Origin: Labia minor
Lineage: Eukaryota > Arthropoda > Insecta > Dermaptera > Spongiphoridae
Assembly (NCBI GenBank): GCA_963082975.1
Contig: OY720346.1
Span: forward strand, 24,794,720 to 24,858,719
Direction: 5' to 3'
Length of the DNA stretch: 64,000 nucleotides
Below, one piece after another: positions 1-11,448 of this stretch. Below the pieces are notes generated by a model that saw nothing but the letters and a program-made list of their open reading frames with translations, did no database searches and was not told the DNA's origin. The translations under genes and the position numbers were made by a program. Within the stretch, counting starts at the first letter, position 1. Every line of letters starts with the position of its first letter.

Positions 1-81
1 TTAAACCAACATTAGTATGAAAAAATATTATTCGAAGTAAAGGCAACAAAATTAAAGGAAAAGAATAAAAGTGATGTATAG

Positions 82-453
82 TTTCGAGTTTCCATTCCAA
101 ACGTTGATCGTGGTAAAACGGATCCAAAAAATTTAATTTTCCTTGTTTTGTCTAAAGATGACGATAAAGGTTTATATAAATTAGGAACTAAACAGGGAGT
201 TTTAAAACAAACTCATTCTAGGCATGAATTCGCGATTTGCGAACAAAAGTTTATATCATATGAAGATGTTTCTCAAGATGTTGAGAAATCGGTAAGAGAA
301 ATAATACGAATGCAGTTCCTTACTGGTGGACAAGGTTTTAAAAGATGCATCTGTAATGGAACAAGTTCCTCAAAAGAATGCAGTTGTAAAAATGCTGGAA
401 TATTATGTAATTCTAAGTGCAATTCTTGCTCAAATAAACTTTTTTCATTATGA
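82..453 (+). pseudogene. C-terminal fragment of a Ginger-type/KRBA2-like integrase
   Basis: An open frame runs from just after a TAG at 79-81 to the TGA at 451-453. It reads 'VSIPNVDRGKTDPKN', then 'YKLGTKQG', then 'REIIRMQFLTGGQGFKRC', and ends in a cysteine-rich tail with CICN, CSCKNAGILCNSKC and CSNK motifs. That order of motifs (VDRG.TDPKN, IGTK-like, GGQGF, then CxCK..G.LCNSxCH-like) matches the C-terminal region downstream of the integrase core in KRBA2/SCAND3-like proteins, which derive from Ginger or retroelement integrases. The DDE integrase core would lie off the left edge or is lost: upstream frames are broken, and no ATG starts this frame. It is most likely the tail of a dead element, although a host-domesticated gene entering from the left cannot be excluded. 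Confidence 0.62.
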
Positions 454-510
454 AATTTCTATATGATCCTTTATAGTTTTATAAAATTTAACTCTTATAA
501 TAAAAATAAG

Positions 511-1111
511 CTGGAGTGTCTCCGCTCGACTATCTCGCAAATTTGAATTGGATTAGTGAACATATATTATATTTAAATTATATATATTTAATTAATTAAA
601 TTATAAATTAAAATTAATAAATAATATTTAATAAATCAGCGCGTGTTTGACTATTTTTTGTTGGCACCACGTCACGTGCTGGCGCGTGATTTGCAATGTT
701 AAAAAATTAATTCCGGTTCTTTCAGAGATTCAATCAAGCCGAAATTCTATATATAACAGTTTAATACAATTTTTAATCATGTGAAAGACTATCAAAAATA
801 TATCTTTATTTTTACGTTCAATTTAGAAGAAAAATAATGAAAACGTGGTAGGTAATGGTTCTTTTCCGAATGAGCTACATTTCTCAAAATTTGATAGAAA
901 ACTACGAATTTCGAATAATGCCAGTGCACCAAATTTCATTATTCTAGCTCAAACCGTTTTTGTGTAATATTGACTACATACACACACACACACACACACA
1001 CAGAGAGAGACATTTTTCTCAACCTAGGTGAAAATGACTCAGGGACCTCCAAAACGTATAAAAACATCAAAATCTCGACATCGAAAATTTTCTCTGGCGA
1101 GATAGTAAAAA
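511..1111 (-). mobile_element. Family A Helentron-like non-autonomous element (copy A1)
   Basis: The element is oriented by its T-run end, here on the right. Its subterminal inverted repeat is ACTATCTCGC at 529-538 and GCGAGATAGT at 1097-1106. The hairpin end is GGAGTGTCTCC (513-523). A (CA)n microsatellite sits at about 979-1002. Internally it has the conserved 'TACATTTCTCAAAA' and 'ACCAAATTTCATTATTCTAG' blocks. One arm of the hairpin that normally sits at the T-run end is deleted here. Confidence 0.75.
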
Positions 1112-1580
1112 GTATGTTATTATTTTTTGTTTAATTTCCATCGTATTCTGGTCCTGAAAAACTAGGACGAAAATTGTATTTATGAATATTTGGTTCATAA
1201 CCTACGACATATTATATTATATGAAAAGAAAAGTATGTTTTGTTTGTCATTTGTTTTTTTTAATGAAAATAATTTTCCTTATTAAATCCTTTTGTATTAT
1301 GTTTATTTAAATAAATATTTTTTTACTGCAACATTTTTAATTTATTTGTATTCCAACTTTTCTTAAACATGAAGGTAAGAGTATACATTTACCAAAACGT
1401 GAAGGCAAGAGTACACATTTGCCGGGAAATGTACTTATACATTATATTCAGTTCACATATACCTAACTTTTTGGGAAATGTGTACATTTCCCAACAGTGT
1501 ACATTTACCGTAACATATACATATATATTTAAAATATTTATATTATTAATGTTTTTTTTGCTTTAGAATTATTAAAATAA
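1112..1580. other. AT-rich spacer with short repeats and a hairpin
   Basis: No gene is recognised. A short motif 'TGAAGGTAAGAGTA' at about 1370 recurs in diverged form as 'TGAAGGCAAGAGTA' about 30 bp later. An imperfect palindrome (GGGAAATGT-GT-ACATTTCCC, about 1472-1491) could form a 9-bp stem. Confidence 0.5.
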
Positions 1581-1724
1581 GCGGGAGTGTCCTCCCCTAG
1601 ACTTTCCCGCATATAAATAGGTATAAAGAGTTGTGAATGAATATTTAGAATGTGTAAACTTGGTATTGATAAAGAGCCAGTTCGTATTAGTTTATTGGTG
1701 TTAAATTTGATATTTGGTAACATT

Positions 1725-1756
<32 letters not shown>

Positions 1757-2621
1757 GAATAAAGTGCTACTTCCGGTTAACTGATATTTTAAATGTAAAA
1801 AAAACAGATATGGATATAATATAAATATTTTTAATTTTATTTTATTTATAATATATAAGGGCTGGCTGTGACGTCATGAAGTGCTGGGTGACGTCATATA
1901 ATTTTAAATTAAGAAAAAACTAATGAAGATGATTTTTCTCGAGGATAAAACCAATACAAAGTGCATAACACGTGGAGATATGTCCTCACGTGAAATTTGA
2001 TGTGAAAATAACCCTTCACTTCCTCTCTTCGATCGGCAATACTAGCACTTCCGGTTTCCGGATTTGCACCAAAAGTTGATCAATTCATCCTACTGATGTA
2101 TTAAGTAAATATACCAAATTTCATCAAAATCCGTTGAGCCGTTCAGGCTGTACACATCTATACGGACGGACGGACAGACGGACGGACGGACGGACAGACA
2201 TCATGCTAAAAATACTTTTTTCTGTTAAGAAAATGCATGATTCGTGGAGATATGTACCTAAAAATATCCATAGGTGGAATTTGGTGTGAAAACAATACCT
2301 CCCTTACTATCGTCGGTCGGTAAAAAAGAAACGCTACTTGTATAGGTAAAATGTCACTTCCGGTAGTCAGATCATGTTGAAATTTGGTATCTCAATTTTT
2401 TTCATATTTTTAAATCTATATACAAAATAGGAAGCAAATATCTCGAAGCAAACTGGTACTTTACTTGAAAGGTAAACGCAACCAGTGTAGGTAAAGTACC
2501 ACTTCCGGTTAACCGATTTTGACGAAATTTTGATAGAAATCTACAAACTGTGAATAATATCGGTGTACCAAATTTCGAAGTCCTAGCTTGATTAGTTTTT
2601 GAGTAAATTTGCTTACAGACA

Positions 2622-2652
<31 letters not shown>

Positions 2653-2795
2653 CATACACACAGACATAATTCGAAAAATGGTTTTTTTCCGACTCAGGGA
2701 GGTTTAAAACGTCAAGATCTATCGAAATCTCGAAGTCGAAATTTTTGACGATTCCAATACTTCCCTTATACGAAGTATGCGGGAAAGTAAAAATG
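1581..2795 (-). mobile_element. Family B Helentron-like element (copy B1), interrupted by family C
   Basis: The subterminal inverted repeat is ACTTTCCCGC (1601-1610) and GCGGGAAAGT (2781-2790), with AAAAA following the latter. The hairpin end is GGGAGTGTCCTCCC (1583-1596). A tetranucleotide (ATAC)n run lies at about 2626-2658. The sequence flanking that run aligns with family A at equivalent positions ('GTGAATAAT...GTACCAAATTTC', then 'CAGACAT'). A family C segment replaces or interrupts the middle at about 1698-2325. Confidence 0.75.
1787..2325 (-). mobile_element. Family C Helentron-like element nested in B1 (copy C1)
   Basis: This copy carries two TGACGTCA palindromes (1869-1876 and 1891-1898), the 'CACTTCCGGTTTCCGG' block, 'ATCAAAATCCGTTGAGCCG', a GGAC-rich microsatellite (about 2162-2198), and the terminal CGTCGGTCGGT-AAAAA at about 2309-2325. 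Its hairpin end is missing. Confidence 0.7.
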
Positions 2796-2934
2796 TTTCA
2801 CAGTACACATTATTTTTCCAAAAAACAATGTCAATAATTATTATATTTTAAAACATCAACTTCAATTATTTTCACATTAAACAACTTAAGGACAATTGAT
2901 TAATTAAATATGTTTATTTTATAGGAGAGTTTCA

Positions 2935-3086
2935 TTTTTACTTTCCCGCATATTTCGTATAAGGGAAGTATTGGAATCGTCAAAAATTTCGACTTCGAGA
3001 TTTCGATAGATCTTGACGTTTTAGTCCTCCCTGAGTCGAAAAATACCATTTTTCGAATTATGTCTGTGTGTGTGTATGTATGTATG

Positions 3087-3117
<31 letters not shown>

Positions 3118-3508
3118 TGTCTGTAAGCAAATTTACTCAAAAACTAATCAAGCTAGGACTTCGAAATTTGGTACACCGATATTATTCACAGTTTGTAGAT
3201 TTCTATCAAAATTTCGTCAAAATCGGTTAACCGGAAGTGGTACTTTACCTACACTGGTTGCGTTTACCTTTCAAGTAAAGTACCAGTTTGCTTCGAGATA
3301 TTTGCTTCCTATTTTGTATATAGATTTAAAAATATGAAAAAAATTGAGATACCAAATTTCAAAATGATCTGACTACCGGAAGTGACATTTTACCTATACA
3401 AGTAGCGTTTCTTTTTTACCGGCCGACGATAGTAAGGGAGGTATTGTTTTCACACCAAATTTATACCTATTTATATATGCGGGAAAGTCTAGGGGAGGAC
3501 ACTCCCGC
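2935..3508 (+). mobile_element. Family B Helentron-like element (copy B2), head-to-head with B1
   Basis: It starts at ACTTTCCCGC (2940-2949) and ends with GCGGGAAAGT (3479-3488) and the closing hairpin of family B (3493-3506). A (TATG)n run lies at about 3073-3116. Only about 140 bp separate its T-run end from that of B1, so 2402-2795 and 2935-3340 form a large near-perfect inverted repeat. A short family C end (reading ACCGGCCGACG) remains near 3418, showing that this copy descends from a B element that had also carried C. Confidence 0.75.
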
Positions 3509-4474
3509 TTATTTTATATTTATATATCAAGGTTTATTAAAAGCAAAAGCTAAAGATTTTCCTGATTTTTTTAAAAGCTATTATAATTTATATCATATAT
3601 TATTTTTTTTTAATTATTTAACTTTTATTAAAATGAAATTTTCTTGAATTTGGTAAGGTTTAACTCTCATAATTCTGCAGCTCAGGATTAGAATTATACC
3701 ACACAGATCCACGATAGTTTTATTTCTCTGTGATATTTGCATTATTTTTTTTATTTTCTTTTAATGACTATTGATCTTTTTTATTAATTAATATTTTAAA
3801 ATATTTATATGAATTTACCATCACCTTGTCAAAAATAATTCGAATTTATAATTAGTTTGAACATTTCCCGTTGTCCTTGTGTATCAGTAAAGTAAAGAAA
3901 TTGAATGATGATTATACCTTGTATTTTAACAAATTGCAATAATAGGCAGCTTGTATTAGACTTTAAATAAATTAAAAATGTCCTAAGAATGTGGTATAAT
4001 TGAGCGAAGAGTTGGAAACAAATGGGCAAATAAAATATAGACAAAAGCAAATAAATAAAATGATCAAACAAATCTGTAATCAATAAACAAACTATTATGA
4101 AATATATTAGAAGAAGAATCGGTAAATATAGAGGTGCGGCTCTTGATAGGGATCACTTGACTGATAGAACGATGTAGCTGAAGACTATTAAATTCGAGTT
4201 CAATAATCTCATAATGATAGATCGAAATAGATATTAATTCAAAATAATTTCTCTTTTGAAAAAGGTAAAAAAGGTAAGAATACTTCCATCTTTGGAATTT
4301 AACTTTCATACAATAGTAGTCGTCCTTCACATATATCAAGAACTATAATACTATTGTAGTAAAAATATACTAATTTGAATGTTTATATTTTAAAATATAT
4401 ATCTTTCATTTTCTTTATTAAATTTATGTAACTCATGAAGAAAATTTATCTAATGGATGGGGAAATTTAAATAA
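3509..4474. other. AT-rich spacer, nothing recognised
   Basis: Short open frames occur at 3829-4083 and 4064-4339 on the minus strand. They have no recognisable motif and are no longer than chance allows in this composition. Confidence 0.5.
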
Positions 4475-5105
4475 GCTGGACTGTCTCCACTCGACTATCT
4501 CGCAAATTTGAATTGGATTAAATAACATAATATATTATATTTAAATTAAATTTAATTAATTATAAATTACAAATTAAAATTAATAAATAATATTTATTAA
4601 ACCAGGGCGTGTTTGACTCTTTGTTGATGGCACCTCGCCACATCTGGCGCGTGAGATTTGCAGAGTTAAAAAATTAATTCTGGTACTTTCAGCGATTCAA
4701 TCAAGCTGAAATTCTATATATACCAGTTTTATACAATTTTTAATCATGTGAAAAATTATCAAACATATATCTTTAGTTTTACGGTCACTTTTTTAAAAAA
4801 TCAAAACGTTGTAAGTAATGACCCTCTTCCGGTTGAGCTACATTTCTCAAAAGTTGATAGAAAACTACGAATTTTGAATAATTCCCGTATACGAAATTTC
4901 ATTATTCTAGCTCAAACCGTTTTTGCGTAATCTTGTCTACATACATACACACATACACACACACTCAAACTCACAAATACACACACAAACATTTTTCTCA
5001 ACCTTAGTGAAAATGATTCAGGAACCTTCAAAAAGTATTAAAACATCAAAATCTCGACATCGAAAATTTTCGTGATCGCAATACTATCTCTGGTGAGAAT
5101 AAAAA
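4475..5105 (-). mobile_element. Family A element (copy A2)
   Basis: The hairpin end is at 4475-4489 and decayed (GGACTGTCTCC). ACTATCTCGC is at 4494-4503. The TATA-like block 'TCTATATATACC' and the TTTCAGC...GCTGAAA stem are both present. A mixed (CA)n run is at 4944-4990. The T-run end is decayed to ACTATCTCTGGTGAGAATA. Confidence 0.72.
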
Positions 5106-6393
5106 AGCGAAGAAGAAAACACCTCAGGCTCTCTCTGTGAGTTAGTGTACTTATTTTCATAATCTTTAATTTTGTATTATTAATAACAAAAATAACAGTT
5201 GACAAGAAGAAATGTTCTGATGATATAACTTTCAAATTGCCCTCAATTAAATCAATTAGATACCAGCGCTAGAATTTTATATATAAGTATGATAAATATT
5301 TTTTTTAAACTTAATTTTCAGTTTAAAGTGATAATTGAATTAAAATTTATACTATATTACAACCCACTCCTAAGTACAAACAATTATTTTTATAAGATAA
5401 TGCATTTAAAATTAGCATTTTGATATTTTTTATTTAATTTTAATATAATATGCAAATTTATCTAAGGATAAATCAAAACAATGATCTATTGTTTTTAAAT
5501 GTAAAAAATTTTACAAAAAAAAATAACTAAATTCACCTTTCAAAATTAATTAATAGGTAAAGAATATAAATTTATAGTAATATTAATTGAACTCTCAAAT
5601 TATCTATTATATAAATTTTTAATGGGATAATCATATTGAAAATGACATAAAAAATATATTTTCAAAAAGATGTTCGTTTGTTAGGTTTATTAATGATCAA
5701 AGTAGGTAAAGATGAATAAAATTTATGAAAATAAAAAGTCACAATATGTTTATACATCCTATAATAATGAAATTATCTTTTTTAATTAAACAATCAAAAT
5801 AATATATTTTAATTAATTACAGACAAAACTAGTAAAATAATATAAGAATTAAAATTAATGATCAATCAAAATATTTATTTAATAGAAAAACAAATAATCA
5901 TATTTCTAAATGAAAAAATTGTTATTGCGAATTGTAATATGTATTGTGAAGCAATATTTAATTAAGGGACCTGAATGAAAAGATTCTAAAATAAATAACC
6001 TTGAATGACTATTGATTTCTATTTAAATTTATAAATATATAGGAATAAATATTATTTTATAACTATAAATGAGATGTTTAAAATTGGATAACAAAATAAA
6101 AATGATTTTATTCGGTAGAAGAAGATAGTAATTTATTATATTATAGATTTAAAGGAATAATTTTTCTGAAAAATTTAAATGGGATTTTCAAAAAGTATAC
6201 TTATATATAAATATATGGTAATAATGGTGTAATAATCTTATTAAATGAAATTTTTTTTAAATTTTTATCTTCATAATAATGTTTTTACCAAAAAACCATA
6301 AAAAATTTATAAATTCAATAATGTGATTCATTATTTTTTTTAATTTAAACATAAAATTAAAAGTATAATTAATAATTTAAATATGTTCTTGCC
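5106..6393. other. AT-rich spacer, nothing recognised
   Basis: No open frame of note and no repeat match inside the window was seen. The only local feature is extreme A+T content. Confidence 0.5.
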
Positions 6394-6668
6394 CAGTGAT
6401 TCCCAGAGTGTTTGCCGCGGCTACCCAGGGAGCCGCGTGGCCGTCATTAGGGGGCCGCCAATTAGATATTTTATATTATCCCAAGGAAAATAATAAGTAT
6501 AAGTTTTTAATTTTTCGCTATTAAAATGGTAATCGCTTTTAAAAAATGAAAGTTATCCAATTTTTAAAGAAAGTAAAAAATTTAGAAAAAAATTTGATAT
6601 ATTGAGGGCCCCGGGGAAAAAATCTGATTATTTGGGGAGCCGCAAACCGGCTTAGCCTGAATTATCAC
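6394..6668. mobile_element. Decayed short hAT-like element
   Basis: The left end reads CAGTGATTCCCAGAG and is followed by a GC-rich GCCGC block. The right end reads GCCGCAAACC...GAATTATCAC, a decayed inverse of the left. CAG-initial termini of this kind are typical of hAT elements. A matching 8-bp target duplication was not found, so the right boundary is uncertain. Confidence 0.45.
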
Positions 6669-7238
6669 AAACTGGATTTTTTTTAGGAGAGACTTAAAAT
6701 AATAATGTTTGGTAAAGAATATGAGTTTTTATGGTCCTCAAAATTAACAAAAATATCAGAATCTTATCTAAAACTATTACAGGCTTCTAATTTATGTTAT
6801 GGGTTAATGTTGTAAATTATTTGTAGAGAGAGATAATTATGTAATTTTTAGACTATTTTAAAAATTCAATTTATTTTTTGAATTAAAATAAAAATTCAAT
6901 TTATTTTTTGAATTAAAATAAAAATAAAATATAAATAAAAATCAGGAGAGTAATGTTTGTTATTTTAGGTCTTGTGGATGGATGAATGTAGAAAAAAATA
7001 GAGGAACATGATTTATAGTTTTATATTCTTATATTTGTTAATTATCATTCAAATTAATACCATATGCCATGAATTATTTATTATTTATTTATTAATATTT
7101 GAGTACATTAATTTTTTTTAAATAATCTTTTATATTCTTTATTGAAGTTTTTTTGAGATTGACGTCACAGATATTTTCGATTGTTTTGTATTATGATTAT
7201 TATTATTTGTATTTTTTCATTTTTCAATTTTTTTTTTC
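6669..7238. other. AT-rich spacer with a tandem 30-bp palindromic unit
   Basis: A 30-bp unit is repeated twice in tandem at about 6862-6922. Each unit contains an ATTCAA...TTGAAT palindrome. Nothing else is recognised. Confidence 0.5.
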
Positions 7239-7690
7239 ACACCAAATTTCACATGTGGAGATTTTTACATATCTCCACGAATCATGCATTTTCTTAACAG
7301 AAAAAAGTATTTTTATCATCATGTCTGTCCGTACGTCCGTCCACTGTGTGTCCGTGTGTGTACAGCTTGAACGGCTCAACGGGATTTGATAAAATTTGGT
7401 ATATTTACTTAATGTATCAGTATGATGAATTGATCAACTTTTGGTGTATATCCGGAAACGGGAAGTGGTAGTATTAGCGATCGACGATAGGAAGGGAAGG
7501 GTTATTTTCACACCAAATTTTACATGAGATTTTTTACATATCTCCACGAATCATGCACTTTGTATTGGTTTTATCCTCGGAAAAATCATCTTCATTAGTT
7601 TTTTCTTAATTTAAAATTACGTCACCCAGCCCTTCATGACCTCACAGCCAGCGCCTCCTTATATATTATAAATAATAAATTAATTTCCAA
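7239..7690 (+). mobile_element. Family C element (copy C2), both termini missing
   Basis: It matches the interior of C: 'CACACCAAATTTCACATG', the GTCCGT-rich microsatellite (about 7323-7350), the inverse of 'CCGTTGAGCCG', and a decayed TGACGTCA pair around 7618-7650. The T-run terminal motif and the hairpin end are absent. Confidence 0.65.
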
Positions 7691-8204
7691 ACAACATTAT
7701 ATATGTATATCATATCTATATTGTACCATATTCGCATAAATATGCTTTTAATACACAAAGATGTGGAAAATTCTAGAAAGACATTTCTAACATTGACATC
7801 AGCACGTACTCACCCTCATAAATTAAATAGGTAAAACTTTGATGGAACAAATGGACTCAAAATGAAATATTTTCTATTGATGAAGACAATATATTTCCTC
7901 AATTCTTTTATATAAATTCATCAAAGACTACACACCTGGTTGCCAGAGATATTGGCCAATCAACAGTGGTCTTGGAGAGAAGAGGGGAGTGATAGAATCT
8001 TCGAGAGATGTCAATGGAGAGGGATGAAGAGTTTTCGTTATTGAAGTAAAAACAATTTTGGGATTAGTCTTCATTAAGTTGAGAGAGACTAATTCATCCC
8101 TGAGTGGACCGCAAGGAGGATTCATCGCGGCCAAACCACATGGAGTAACTGTCGCTGTCTAAGATGTCCAAGAACTCCTGATGATTGAAACGGAAGACTC
8201 AAGT
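7691..8204. other. Spacer of slightly higher GC, no recognised gene
   Basis: A 68-codon minus-strand frame at 7928-8134 has no recognisable motif. The stretch directly precedes repeat D1, so it may be further repeat sequence. Confidence 0.35.
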
Positions 8205-8560
8205 CTCTAGAATTATCCAACTATCCTTAATTATAATACAGCTAAGTGGTCGACCCTTGCTTATATAAAAAATTGCAATTGCTCAATAAATTAAATTTCA
8301 TTTAATTTATCTGATTTCCCACGGTACTTTAATAAACAAACAACTCTTTATAATTACTCTGTATTAATTATTATAATATCAATTATTTAGTATTAAATAT
8401 TCAATTTTATTATAATTTGATATCTGCATTTTATTCTGAACGAATTCAATTTTACCTTTCCTTTATCAGCAGTCGCGGTTTCATGAATCAAATTATTCTT
8501 CAAAAATTAACCAGAGTGCTACCAATTAATTAATTATTAATTTTCAACCCATTTTTCTCA
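8205..8560 (+). repeat. Repeat family D, copy D1
   Basis: It shares diverged sequence with the reverse complement of 20650-20990. Matching landmarks, in order, are 'ACAGCTAAGTGGTCG', 'TTTACCTTT.CTTTATCA', and 'CAGAGTGCTA.CAATTAA'. No coding potential or terminal structure was recognised, and the nature of the family is unknown. Confidence 0.5.
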
Positions 8561-8699
8561 TTAAACCACAAAAATATATTTTAAAAATTTGAATTAAAAT
8601 GACTAAATTATATTATCTTGGTTTTTATTTTTAATTTAATTACTCAATTATTAATTACTACTATATTTTAAGCGAAATATTTTCCGACAATGAATATAA

Positions 8700-8967
8700 A
8701 ATTAATACTTTGTAAACTACCACTTTCGGTTTCCGGATATAAAGCAAAAGTTGATGAATTCATGCTACTGACGCATTAAAGTAAATATACCAAATTTTAT
8801 CAAAATCCGTTGAGCCGTTCAAGCTGTATACGAACGGACAGACGGTCAGACATCATGCTAAAAATATGTTTTGTTGTTAACAAAATGCATGATTCGTGGA
8901 GATATGTAAAAATCTTCAGATGTGAAATTTGGTGTGAAAACAATATCCTATCGTCGGACGGTAAAAA
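8700..8967 (-). mobile_element. Family C element, terminal half (copy C3)
   Basis: It runs from the 'CCACTTTCGGTTTCCGG' block through 'ATCAAAATCCGTTGAGCCG' to CGTCGGACGGT-AAAAA. The terminal motif carries one change from the family's CGTCGGTCGGT. The TGACGTCA part and the hairpin end are missing. Confidence 0.68.
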
Positions 8968-9353
8968 CCAAGAAACTATATCTTTTTTTAAAAAATATAT
9001 AAAAAGTTAGCATTTATTAAGATATTAATTAAGATATATAATAATCTATTAATTAATTTTTACTTTTCTATTGATGTAAATGAAATGTAAAGAAATTATG
9101 ATCATGATAAAAAAGCAGCCTGAGCTTTTAATATCTTTTTATAAGAAACCTTTTCCTATATTTTTAACATGATTTATAAATTTATATGTATATGTATATA
9201 TGTATGCATCCCTAAATGTTATTAGTTTCTTATAAATCATAAGACACAATTTTATTTTTTTTATATTTAATTCATACATTTATATTTGTAATTATTATAA
9301 TAGATAATAGGTAATGTTTGTAAAAATGTTATCTTCTAGTTATAATAATATAT

Positions 9354-9398
<45 letters not shown>

Positions 9399-9836
9399 TA
9401 GTCTTTGCAAGCTTTTATGTATTAAACAGCCATGTAGGGGACATATAAAAGAATGAAAACAAAAGGTTAAAGAATGGTGTTAAATGAATAATAAATGCTT
9501 ATATTCCAAATATGATTAAAACACACATTAAATATAATAATTATGGTCATGTATTAATCATTTTATTTTAAAGACAGTAAAGAAGATGTGTAAAATAAAT
9601 TAAAAATAAACCTTTTAATATGGAATTAAAAGTTTGTTCCTATTTGTAATATGAACATATATGTAACATATATACATCTTATAATATAAATGAACAAATT
9701 GTTATTAAAAAAATCATTACTTTATAAAAATATACTATACTTATGTAATGATAATAACTTCGGAGGATGCTCGTTAATATTTTTTTAGTTTAAATTTTAA
9801 TTTAGAAATATATATAATATTTATTGCAGATATTCT
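8968..9836. other. AT-rich spacer with a (TA)n microsatellite
   Basis: There is a perfect (TA)n run at about 9357-9394. Otherwise nothing is recognised. Confidence 0.55.
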
Positions 9837-9937
9837 CAAACTGTGATACATGTACTCACATGTACTTTATAACCTGACAGTGGTACCTGAACTTTTTGAT
9901 GGAATTCTGTGGTACCAACTTCAAATGAGAACCGCTG
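9837..9937. mobile_element. Short hAT-like MITE
   Basis: Its ends read CAGATATTCTCAAACTGTG and GAGAACCGCTG, i.e. an imperfect CAG..TTCTCA terminal inverted repeat of the kind seen in hAT elements. GTGGTACC-like blocks repeat inside. No matching 8-bp target duplication is visible. Confidence 0.45.
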
Positions 9938-10926
9938 GTTCATGGTATTTACATGGATAGATAGATATTGAAAAAGAAATAAATATCAATATATGTATAG
10001 TATTGCTCTTTAGAATTTCATGGTTATATTCTTATTAACAATAAGTTTATAAATTAGCCTAACTGTGACTGATCTTTAAACTAAAGTAAAACTAAGTAAA
10101 AAAAAAATCATTTACTTACATGTAAACAATGGTAAAATTGTTTCTTTAACCATATTCATAGATCTATGGTAGAGTAAGATGTATTGAGAAATTTATCCTC
10201 CGGGGACCCAAACAAGCAAGTGAAAAATATATTTTTGGAATAAGATCAAATTTAATATTTTAATATATATTAAGTAATTTATTCATAAATATTGAACATT
10301 TAACATTAACCTTGAAATTATATGGTACCAATACTTGTTTGTTTATATATGTATATTATATGTAAATTTGAAATGGCCGCTAGATTGATAGGAGGCTCCA
10401 CAAGACATACAATACTACCAAGATGCTTTGCGGTATTTAAGTTTAGAACACAAGTGAATAGATTTAAAGACGATCATTTAAATTTGATAGAAGCACATAA
10501 TAAGGAGTGTATAATAATAGACTTTAAAATTAAAGATTAAGATTAAAAAAAAATATTAAAAATAAGATTAAAATTAAGATTTACCTTTTTACATATATAT
10601 AATATATATGCAAGGGTGAATATAAAGGTTGCTATCAAATAAAAAAAAAAATTGTTATAAATTCCATGAATAATGTAATATATATATTAGTTATACATTA
10701 TATATTGTTTTCCATTATTCTTGATACAGAAATAATAAATCTTCAATGTTAAGGAGATATTTGAAAAATAAAAAAAACGTCAGGGGCTCAATTTTACCAC
10801 TGGTTTCTCTAATTGGACAGGACAGTTCTCCCCCTCCCCAATTCAAGAAACAAATGAGAACTAAAGGACTAAACTTGTCGTTTCAATATTAATTTATAAT
10901 TAATAATCTTATCATTAATTTATTAT
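9938..10926. other. AT-rich spacer with one unrecognised short frame
   Basis: A 72-codon plus-strand frame at 10322-10540 is less AT-biased in its middle ('GGSTRHTILPRCF') but matches no family I know. It could be an eroded transposon fragment. Confidence 0.35.
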
Positions 10927-11015
10927 TTAACTAGCTGCTCAGAGCGACTTCGGCGCTCTTCACACCTAGACGGAGGCCCCCTGTACCCCCGAGTGGTACA
11001 TATTATTTGGTTGAA
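10927..11015 (+). repeat. Repeat family E, copy E1 (element terminus)
   Basis: It begins CTAGCTGCTCAGAGCGACTT, continues through CACCTAGAC and CCCCCTGTACCCCCGA, and ends near TATTTGGTTGAAAG. The same landmarks occur in reverse at 42020-42122. It is GC-rich for this window and probably the end of a mobile element whose class I cannot assign. Confidence 0.55.
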
Positions 11016-11448
11016 AGTAGTAAAAGGTTTTCATCCATTTTGTTTCAATCAGTATATTTCATAAAACATTCATGATTCGCTATGATAATTCATTGTTTAA
11101 AATGATTCCGCTAAGGACAGTGAGCCGCGAGATGCTCTTGAATGAACAACACGGAGAATTATATAAACTTTACATATATATATATAACATTTTATATTTA
11201 TGTATTTAAAATCAATTTCGGGAACGAATATTTTCATCAATCGAATACACAAACATTTTCAAATAATTTTATAATTATTATATTATGTTTTTGTGACAAT
11301 ATTAATTTAATTTTTCGACCTTTACTTTGAAATCACTTCCGATTTAGATCTGAAATAAAAGAGTAGAACAAGGTTATCATAATAAGTATATTAATTTAAT
11401 TAATTTAAAAAAATAAATGAATAAATAATTTTAAAACTTTAAAATAAA
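11016..11448. other. AT-rich spacer, nothing recognised
   Basis: A 62-codon frame at 11142-11330 is low complexity. No repeat match was seen. Confidence 0.4.

Noticed and set aside
3068..3337. Frames beginning in TATG repeats (also 2402-2659 and 18523-18744)
   Set aside because: They translate the microsatellite and family B core. The same 'protein' recurs only because the repeat does.
6862..6922. Tandem palindromic units considered as a CRISPR-like array
   Set aside because: There are only two units with no spacers, in a eukaryotic context.
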